From contig JBHGAV010000070.1 of assembly GCA_041946685.1 (NCBI GenBank), positions 1 through 18,338 on the forward strand: 18,338 nt of DNA. The letters are read 5' to 3'. The notes below the pieces were generated by a model. It saw nothing but the letters and a program-made list of their open reading frames with translations, ran no database searches and was not told where the DNA came from. Position numbers and translations under genes: made by a program. How positions within the stretch are numbered: position 1 is the first letter of the stretch; every line of letters begins with the position of its first letter. Below are positions 13,050-18,338 of the stretch, in pieces. The DNA comes from JBHGAV01 sp041946685. GTDB lineage: Bacteria; Acidobacteriota; Terriglobia; Bryobacterales; Bryobacteraceae.

Positions 13050-15842
13050 ATGAAAAAAGCGTGTTTGGCATTGCTTCTTGCCTTGCCGCTGCTTGCCTTC
13101 CCCGCCGGCCTTGTCAGCGTCCGCCCGGCGCCGCAGTCCCACCGGCTCCCCCTGGTGTTCGAACCCAACGTGGGGCAGACCGACGCACGCGTCCGATTCC
13201 TGGGACGGGGACGGGGCTACACGGTGTTCCTGACGGCCGGGGAAACCGTGCTGAAGCTTCCGGCCGGGCCAGACCGGTGGGCGGCGGTGCGCCTGAAGTG
13301 GGTCGGCGCCAACCCCGACCCCGTCTCTCAAGGGATCGACCCGCTTGCGAGCCGTGTCAATTACTTCATTGGCAGCGACCCCTCGGGCTGGCGCACCAAC
13401 GTTCCGAACTATGGCCGGGTCGTTTACCGCGGCGTCTATCCTGGAGTCGATCTTGTCTTTCGCAGCACGGAGAACCGGCTGGAGTACGACTTCAATCTCG
13501 CGGCGGGCATCGATCCTGGCGTGATTCGGTTCTCCGTGGAAGGGGTGAAGCGTATACGCCTGGACGCACAAGGAGACCTGCTCCTGGAAGCGGGAGGGAG
13601 AATCCTTCGCCAGCCGAAGCCGTCGGTCTACCAGGACGCCGGAGGCGTCCGCAGGATGCTCGACGGCCGGTACGTGATCCTGGGAAAGAGATTGGTCGGT
13701 TTTCGGGTGGACGGACTTGATCACCGGAACCCCCTCACGATCGACCCCGTGCTGGTGTACTCCAGCTACCTCGGAGGCGCGGGCGAAGACTGGGCCGGGG
13801 GAATCGCGGTGGATGCGTGGGGCAAGGCTTACATGACAGGTTCCACGGCCTCTGCGACGTTTCCCACGACCAGCGGCGCCTATCGATCTCCCCAGACTGG
13901 CGGCTGGGACGGCTTCGTCGCCAAGTGGGACGCCGGAGGATCGGCCCTCGAATACGTCGCCTATCTGGGCGGACGCCAGGACGACAGCGCGCAGCGCATC
14001 GCCGTTGACGCGGCTGGCGGGGCACATGTGGTCGGAGTCACCAAGTCGCAGGACTTCCCGACCACCCAGGATGGGTACCAGAGGACTTACGGCGGCGGGG
14101 ACCGGGACGTGTTTGTCGCCAAACTGAATCCCGCCGGGAACCTGCTTGCCTATGCAACCTACCTGGGGGGCATCGGTGACGATGGCGGCAGGGATATCGC
14201 ACTGGACTCCGCGGGTAAAGTCTACGTCACCGGTTTCACGAATTCGCGGAACTTTCCAATCTCGCAGGGAGTACAACAGCCCGTGATTGCCGGCGGATAC
14301 GACGTCTTCGTCACCAAGGTGGATCCATTCCGCAGAGGGGTGCTGGAGTACTCGACCTTCTTGGGAGGGACCGACAGCGAACAGGGCAATGCAATCAAGG
14401 TCGATGCCGGGGGCCTGGCATACGTGGCCGGGATCACGCTTTCAGACGACTTCCCCATCACCTCCGGCGCTTTTCAGCCCCGCAGAAGCGGACACGACGA
14501 TTCCTTTCTGGCCAAACTTAACGTCGGCGGCAACAGCCTGGTGTTCAGCACCTATCTCGGCGGCAACTGCGAAGAGGAGACATACGCCTTGGCGCTCGAC
14601 CCTGACGGAAACGCCTACCTTACCGGCTACGTGGAGACCAAGAACTTCCCCGTCACGGCTGGGGCGCTTCAGCCCGCGCACGGCGGCGGCGACGATGACG
14701 CCTTCATCGCGAAGATCAATTCCACTGGCACGAGGCTTCTATACGCGACCTACCTCGGCGGGAGTGGGGACGAATACGGATACGACATCTCACTGGACGA
14801 CGTTGGCAATATCTACGTTCTCGGTTCTACAACTTCGGCCAATTTCCCTTTGACGCCCGCCGCGTACCAGTCCACACGCAAGGGCGACGGAGACGCATTC
14901 CTTGTGAAATTGCATCCCCGGGGTGCCAGGCTCGGCTACGCCACCCTCCTCGGGGGCGCTGGATACGAAGAGGGAGAGGCGTTGGCCTTGGAGCCCTCCG
15001 GCGACGTGTACGTGGCCGGGTACACCGGGTCGGCCGACTTCCCGGTGACTTCCCGCGGCTTCCAGCGCACGCTGGGAGGATCCTGGGACGCCTTCGTCGC
15101 CAAGCTGCGGCTCGCGACGATCACCACCGTTTCGGCCGCCAGCTTTCGGAAGGGAGCGGCCTCCGCTCCGGACTCGATTGTGGCGGGGTACGGCCCGGAG
15201 ATGTCGCCGGTGACGCAATCTGCTCCAGCCGGACAGCTATTGCCCACATCGCTGGCCGGCGTGAGCGTGACAGTTACCGACAGCCGGGGAACGCCGTGGG
15301 ACGCCCCATTGTTCTTCGTCTCAGCGGGGCAGATCAACTACCTGCTTCCCGCCGGTACCGCCAGCGGTCTGGCAACGGTGACCGTCAAGAACGGGTCGCA
15401 AGTGGTCAACTACGGCCTTCTGGATGTGGAAGCGGTCGCGCCAGGTCTCTTCACGGCCAACTTTAACGGACAGGGCGCCCCCGCGGCCATTGTAAAGCGT
15501 TTTCAGGGAAACCAGCAACAAATGTGGATGTACGCGTTCCAGTGCCCCCCCGGCGGGGGCACGTGCACGCCCGCCCCGATCAGCATGGGCTCGTCGTCCG
15601 ATCAGATCTTCCTTGAGTTGTACGGCACCGGTATCCGGGGAGCCAGTTCGCTGAGCGCGGTCACCGCCACGATCGGCGGCGAAGGCGCGCTGGTGGAATA
15701 TGTGGGCGCAGTGCCCGGCTTCTTCGGGCTGGACCAGGTCAACGTGCGCGTGCCGCGCAGCCTGGCGGGCCGGGGCTTGGTGGATCTGGTCCTCGCGGTG
15801 GACGGCAAGCAGGCCAACACGGTCCAGTTGGACCTGCGCTGA
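13050..15842 (+). CDS. Exported seven-repeat SBBP beta-propeller protein with a Solibacter-type C-terminal domain
   Basis: The 930-residue product starts MKKACLALLLALPLLAFPAG, a clear signal peptide; the frame is open 27 codons further upstream, but CGAGGAG at 13035-13041 sits 8 bases before this ATG. Residues about 30-235 form the module often found ahead of SBBP repeats (FEPNVGQTDARVRFLGRG, then VYPGVDLVFRSTENRLEYDF). Seven SBBP repeats follow at about 237-688. Residues about 700-930 match the Solibacter C-terminal domain (TIGR03437-like), with SAGQINYLLP and APGLFTANFNG as landmarks. The protein is expected outside the cytoplasm, perhaps as a surface or adhesive protein; no enzyme motif is seen. 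It ends 5 bases short of the convergent peptidase gene. Confidence 0.92.
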   Translation: MKKACLALLLALPLLAFPAGLVSVRPAPQSHRLPLVFEPNVGQTDARVRFLGRGRGYTVFLTAGETVLKLPAGPDRWAAVRLKWVGANPDPVSQGIDPLASRVNYFIGSDPSGWRTNVPNYGRVVYRGVYPGVDLVFRSTENRLEYDFNLAAGIDPGVIRFSVEGVKRIRLDAQGDLLLEAGGRILRQPKPSVYQDAGGVRRMLDGRYVILGKRLVGFRVDGLDHRNPLTIDPVLVYSSYLGGAGEDWAGGIAVDAWGKAYMTGSTASATFPTTSGAYRSPQTGGWDGFVAKWDAGGSALEYVAYLGGRQDDSAQRIAVDAAGGAHVVGVTKSQDFPTTQDGYQRTYGGGDRDVFVAKLNPAGNLLAYATYLGGIGDDGGRDIALDSAGKVYVTGFTNSRNFPISQGVQQPVIAGGYDVFVTKVDPFRRGVLEYSTFLGGTDSEQGNAIKVDAGGLAYVAGITLSDDFPITSGAFQPRRSGHDDSFLAKLNVGGNSLVFSTYLGGNCEEETYALALDPDGNAYLTGYVETKNFPVTAGALQPAHGGGDDDAFIAKINSTGTRLLYATYLGGSGDEYGYDISLDDVGNIYVLGSTTSANFPLTPAAYQSTRKGDGDAFLVKLHPRGARLGYATLLGGAGYEEGEALALEPSGDVYVAGYTGSADFPVTSRGFQRTLGGSWDAFVAKLRLATITTVSAASFRKGAASAPDSIVAGYGPEMSPVTQSAPAGQLLPTSLAGVSVTVTDSRGTPWDAPLFFVSAGQINYLLPAGTASGLATVTVKNGSQVVNYGLLDVEAVAPGLFTANFNGQGAPAAIVKRFQGNQQQMWMYAFQCPPGGGTCTPAPISMGSSSDQIFLELYGTGIRGASSLSAVTATIGGEGALVEYVGAVPGFFGLDQVNVRVPRSLAGRGLVDLVLAVDGKQANTVQLDLR
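13758..15113 (+). repeat. Seven tandem SBBP repeats coding for one beta-propeller
   Basis: Seven protein-level repeats of about 60-70 residues, each opening with a variant of YxTYLGG (YSSYLGG, YVAYLGG, YATYLGG, YSTFLGG, FSTYLGG, YATYLGG, YATLLGG). Each continues with a glycine/acid turn, an hydrophobic-D.xGxxYVxGxT strand pair, a FPxT segment and a closing DxFVAKL strand. Seven units are what a closed seven-bladed propeller needs. The repeats have diverged at the DNA level, so recent duplication or slippage is not indicated. Confidence 0.85.
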
Positions 15843-15847
15843 GCGAA

Positions 15848-17902
15848 TCAGTCGACCGGTGGGTCCGCCAGCCCCAGCCTTTGGAGCAGGGCGGCGGGAT
15901 CGGGGTCGCGTCCCATGAAGGCGCGGTAGAGCTCGGCGGGGTCAGTTCCGTCGCCTCGCGAGAGGATGGTCTCACGGAATCGCCGGCCCGTCTCGCGGTC
16001 GAAGATGCCCTTATCGCGAAATGCCGTGAACGCGTCGGCATCGAGCACTTCGGCCCACTTGTATGAGTAGTAGCCGCCCGCGTACCCGACCGGGTCCGCG
16101 AAAAGGTGCGTGAAGGCGGCGATCATGGCGTGCCCCTCGGGCAACTCGACGGGCGAGAACTCCTGGAGGATCCGGCGGCTGTAGGCGACCACGTCGGGCT
16201 CGGCCTCCCAGTCGCCTCCCGCGTGCAGCGCGAAATCCACGTGGCCGAAGCCGAGCTGCCGCATCTGTCCATTGGCGGCGCGGAACGTCCTGGCCCGTTT
16301 CATCTTCCCGTAAAGCTCCTCGGGCACAGTTTCTCCGGTCTCGTAGTGCCGGGCAAACAGGTCCAGCGCTTCCCGCTCCCAGCACCAGTTCTCCATGATC
16401 TGGCTCGGCAGCTCCACGAAGTCCCAGGCCACGCTCGTTCCCGCGAGGCTCCGCACTTCCACACGGCTGAGGATGTGGTGCAGCAGGTGGCCGAATTCGT
16501 GGAAGATGGTCTCGACCTCGCGGTGCGTCAGCAGGGCGGGATTCTCCCCCACGGGTGGGGTCAGGTTCCCGCAGATCAGGCCCACGTGCGGCTCCAGCGC
16601 GCCGTCCCGCTCGACGCCGGTGATCAGGGCATCCATCCAGGCACCGCCGCGCTTGTTCTCACGGGGGTACCAGTCGGCGTAAAAGCAACCGAGCAGCGTC
16701 CCATCCTCGTCGTGCGCGGCGTAGTACTTCGTCTGTGGGTCCCAGACCGGCGCACCCGGCTGCTCCTCGATCCGGACCCCGAAAAGCCGCCGGGCGATCT
16801 CGAACATCCCCTCGACCACCTTCTCCAGAGGAAAGTACGGGCGAAGGGCCTCTTCGTCGAAGTCGTAGAGCGCTTTACGCTGCTTCTCGGCGTAGTAGCC
16901 GACGTCCCAGGGATTGAGATCTCCGGCGCCGCCCGTCTCCCGCCGGAAGGCTCTCAGTTCCTCGTTCTCCCGGCGGAAATGGCTCTCGGTCTTCTGCCTC
17001 AGCTCTTCCAGGAACCGGCGGGCGCGCTCTCCGGTCTTCGCCATGCGGTCTGCCAGGACGAAATCGGCGAAGTCCCGGTAGCCGACCAACTGGGCCTTCT
17101 CATGCCGCAACTGGAGGATGCGGCGCAGGATCTCCCGGTTGTCGAACCTGCCGGATGCCGCCCGGGCGGCATAGGCGCGCCAGATCTCCTCGCGGATGCC
17201 AGGATCATCCATGTAGGTCATCACCGCCGTGTAGCTCGGCGCCTGGAGCGTAAAACGCCAGCCCTCCAGGCCCTTCTCCCGGGCGCTCTGGCGGGCGGCG
17301 GAAATGGCAGAAGGGGGCAGCCCTGCAAGCTTCTTCTCATCCGTGACCACCAGCTCAAAGGCATTGGTCGCATCCAGAACGTTCTCGCCGAAACGCGTCG
17401 TGAGGGTGCTCAACTCCACTTCGATCGCGGCCAGCCGGGCCTTGCCTGGGGCGTCCAGTTCAGCGCCGTGCCGCCGGAAGCTGTCGATCGTCTTGTCCAG
17501 GAATCGCCGCCGGATAGGATTCAGCGTGGCGGCCTCGGGCGAGGCGCTGTACTGCCGGATCGCGTTCCACAGCCCCTCGTCGAGGGGAATCCCGGAGTAG
17601 AACTCGCTGACGGACGGCTGGACGGCGTTGTAGGCAGCGCGCAGCTCCGGGTATGTAGCCACGTTCTCCAGGTGCTTGACCACGCTCATGGCGTAGTCCA
17701 GACGGTTGGTCAGAGCGTCCAGGGCCGCAAGCGTGTTTTCGTACGTCCTCGACTCAATCGGCGCGGAGAGCGCCTCGCGGTCCGCCCCTCCGGCGCGGAG
17801 CAGTTCGTGAATCGCGGGCTCGACGTGCTCGGCGCGGATCCTGTCGAAGGGGATCCGAAACCGGGGCTCCAGCAGCGGGTTGGGCTCAGCGGACCAGGGC
17901 AT
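15848..17902 (-). CDS. M3 family zinc oligopeptidase (oligopeptidase A / Dcp type)
   Basis: A zinc metallopeptidase expected to degrade short peptides in the cytoplasm. The 684-residue product has the family length. The zinc site is HEFGH at residues 468-472 with the third ligand E497 in FVELPSQ. Other family landmarks are FYADWYPRENKRGGAWMDAL at about 407-426, TPPVGENPALLTHREVETIF before the zinc site, and GGYYSYKWAEVLDADAF near the C-terminus. The N-terminus (PRFRIPFDRIRAEHVEPAI) is like oligopeptidase A (PrlC). No signal peptide is present. The ATG at 17902 lacks a strong ribosome binding site. Oligopeptidase A and dipeptidyl carboxypeptidase are hard to separate by eye, so no symbol is given. 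The gene converges on the propeller gene with only 5 bases between stop codons. Confidence 0.95.
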   Translation of the reverse strand: MPWSAEPNPLLEPRFRIPFDRIRAEHVEPAIHELLRAGGADREALSAPIESRTYENTLAALDALTNRLDYAMSVVKHLENVATYPELRAAYNAVQPSVSEFYSGIPLDEGLWNAIRQYSASPEAATLNPIRRRFLDKTIDSFRRHGAELDAPGKARLAAIEVELSTLTTRFGENVLDATNAFELVVTDEKKLAGLPPSAISAARQSAREKGLEGWRFTLQAPSYTAVMTYMDDPGIREEIWRAYAARAASGRFDNREILRRILQLRHEKAQLVGYRDFADFVLADRMAKTGERARRFLEELRQKTESHFRRENEELRAFRRETGGAGDLNPWDVGYYAEKQRKALYDFDEEALRPYFPLEKVVEGMFEIARRLFGVRIEEQPGAPVWDPQTKYYAAHDEDGTLLGCFYADWYPRENKRGGAWMDALITGVERDGALEPHVGLICGNLTPPVGENPALLTHREVETIFHEFGHLLHHILSRVEVRSLAGTSVAWDFVELPSQIMENWCWEREALDLFARHYETGETVPEELYGKMKRARTFRAANGQMRQLGFGHVDFALHAGGDWEAEPDVVAYSRRILQEFSPVELPEGHAMIAAFTHLFADPVGYAGGYYSYKWAEVLDADAFTAFRDKGIFDRETGRRFRETILSRGDGTDPAELYRAFMGRDPDPAALLQRLGLADPPVD

Positions 17903-18033
17903 ATGCTACCAGCATAGTCGGTTCGCCCCTTCCCAAGCCGCCGTTCGTCCACAAGCCAGCTATTGATCTCCACGTAGCTGCCGGAGCTGGGCTGAAAGAC
18001 CACGGTGCGGCCTGCTTCGGGGGCGGCGTCCAT
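17903..18033 (-). other. Possible small reading frame or gene remnant upstream of the peptidase
   Basis: On the minus strand an ATG at 18033 opens a frame whose first 44 or so codons look protein-like (MDAAPEAGRTVVFQPSSG, then VEINSWLVDERRLGKGR). The codons there are GC-rich at third positions, like neighbouring genes. The frame then runs on inside the peptidase gene in another frame until a stop at 17710, where it looks like an ordinary shadow. GGGAGAGGG lies directly before the ATG, too close for a normal ribosome binding site. It may be a remnant, a short coding leader, or chance. No family is recognised. Confidence 0.2.
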
Positions 18034-18071
18034 CCCTCTCCCGCTGAGGGTACAGATTCATCTGTATTCAA

Positions 18072-18099
18072 CCCCCCCCCCAGCCGCGCAATAATTGCG
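18072..18099. promoter_or_regulatory. Run of ten C residues and a 13-base dyad before the right-edge gene
   Basis: Ten consecutive C residues occupy 18072-18081, 20 bases upstream of the start codon at 18102. Between them and the start lies a perfect dyad, CGCAAT-A-ATTGCG, at 18087-18099, ending 2 bases before the ATG. The dyad covers the place where a ribosome binding site would lie and could be an operator or a small hairpin. The C run could slip during replication, or reflect a sequencing artefact. Confidence 0.3.
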
Positions 18100-18101
18100 G
18101 C

Positions 18102-18338
18102 ATGGTACGCTGTGGCTTTCGTGCACTTCTCCTTCTAGCGGCCCTGGCGGCCTCCGGCTTCGCGGCCGCTGATCAAGCAACGCCCCCGCCAGACAGGGGG
18201 CATCGTGCGTTCTCCCTCCGGGAGGCGCCGGAGAATCTGGTTTACCGTTTCTTCTTCTCTGAGCTGATCGGCTCTCAGCGAGCGGCAGACCAGCGGCGGG
18301 ACTCGGGCAAGGACGACACCGGGCTGCGGAGTCTTTTC
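18102..18338 (+). CDS. Exported protein of unknown function, 5' part only (runs off the right edge)
   Basis: The ATG at 18102 opens a frame that stays open for all 79 codons to the window edge. The product begins MVRCGFRALLLLAALAASGF, a basic start and hydrophobic core typical of a signal peptide, with likely cleavage after AAA at about residue 23. The mature part seen so far is charged and polar (REAPENLVYRFFFSELIGS, then RRDSGKDD). No family can be named from this fragment. No clear Shine-Dalgarno sequence precedes the ATG; instead a dyad sits there. It is divergent from the peptidase gene. Confidence 0.6.
   Translation, partial: MVRCGFRALLLLAALAASGFAAADQATPPPDRGHRAFSLREAPENLVYRFFFSELIGSQRAADQRRDSGKDDTGLRSLF

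Noticed and set aside
12741..14276. 511-codon minus-strand frame across the DUF1015 start, the divergent gap and the propeller gene
   Set aside because: It overlaps two well-supported genes and its translation is not protein-like.
15843..15847. Terminator between the convergent propeller and peptidase genes
   Set aside because: Only 5 bases separate the stop codons and no hairpin with a T run is evident around them.
16106..17917. 603-codon plus-strand frame opposite the oligopeptidase gene
   Set aside because: It is fully antisense to an unmistakable M3 peptidase and has no recognisable domain.
1..18338. CRISPR array
   Set aside because: No regularly spaced direct repeats of 24-40 bases were found by eye; every gap between genes is under 220 bases.

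Overview
The window is high-GC bacterial chromosome that most probably comes from an acidobacterium of the Solibacter/Bryobacterales group. Three things point there: a secreted beta-propeller protein ending in the C-terminal domain typical of Solibacter (TIGR03437-like), a von Willebrand A protein of the acidobacterial VWFA-related type (TIGR03436-like), and several Sec-exported proteins of unfamiliar sequence. No rRNA, tRNA, insertion sequence or CRISPR array was seen. These identifications come from reading motifs, not from database searches.

Layout, left to right. Positions 1-203 hold the 5' end of a minus-strand exported protein that runs off the window. Positions 418-12958 are a continuous run of minus-strand genes. 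In transcription order they are: a DUF1015 protein, an aldo/keto reductase, an 1128-residue exported protein of unknown function, an exported VWFA protein, cas10 (csm1), csm2, csm3, csm4, csm5, and an ExeA-type AAA ATPase. Positions 13050-15842 carry, on the plus strand and divergent from the DUF1015 gene, an exported seven-repeat SBBP propeller protein. It converges, 5 bases apart, on a minus-strand M3 family zinc oligopeptidase (15848-17902). A plus-strand exported protein begins at 18102 and is cut off by the right edge.

The main item of interest is a type III-A (Csm) CRISPR effector cassette at 1275-6265. Its five genes are packed with gaps of 9 bases or less or an ATGA overlap. Csm3 keeps the aspartate used for target RNA cleavage. 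Cas10 keeps the GGDD motif needed to make cyclic oligoadenylate, but it begins directly at the first palm domain, so it lacks the N-terminal HD DNase domain and shows no cysteine zinc finger. The window has no cas6, cas1, cas2, CRISPR array, or CARF/SAVED effector. The complex should therefore act as a crRNA-guided RNase and second-messenger synthase that depends on genes elsewhere for its guide RNA and effector.

The Csm cassette lies between genes with a cell-envelope or secretion flavour on the same strand: the two exported proteins upstream and the ExeA-type ATPase 29 bases downstream of csm5. Whether these are functional partners of the Csm complex or only neighbours cannot be decided from one window. 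It is the part most worth comparative study.
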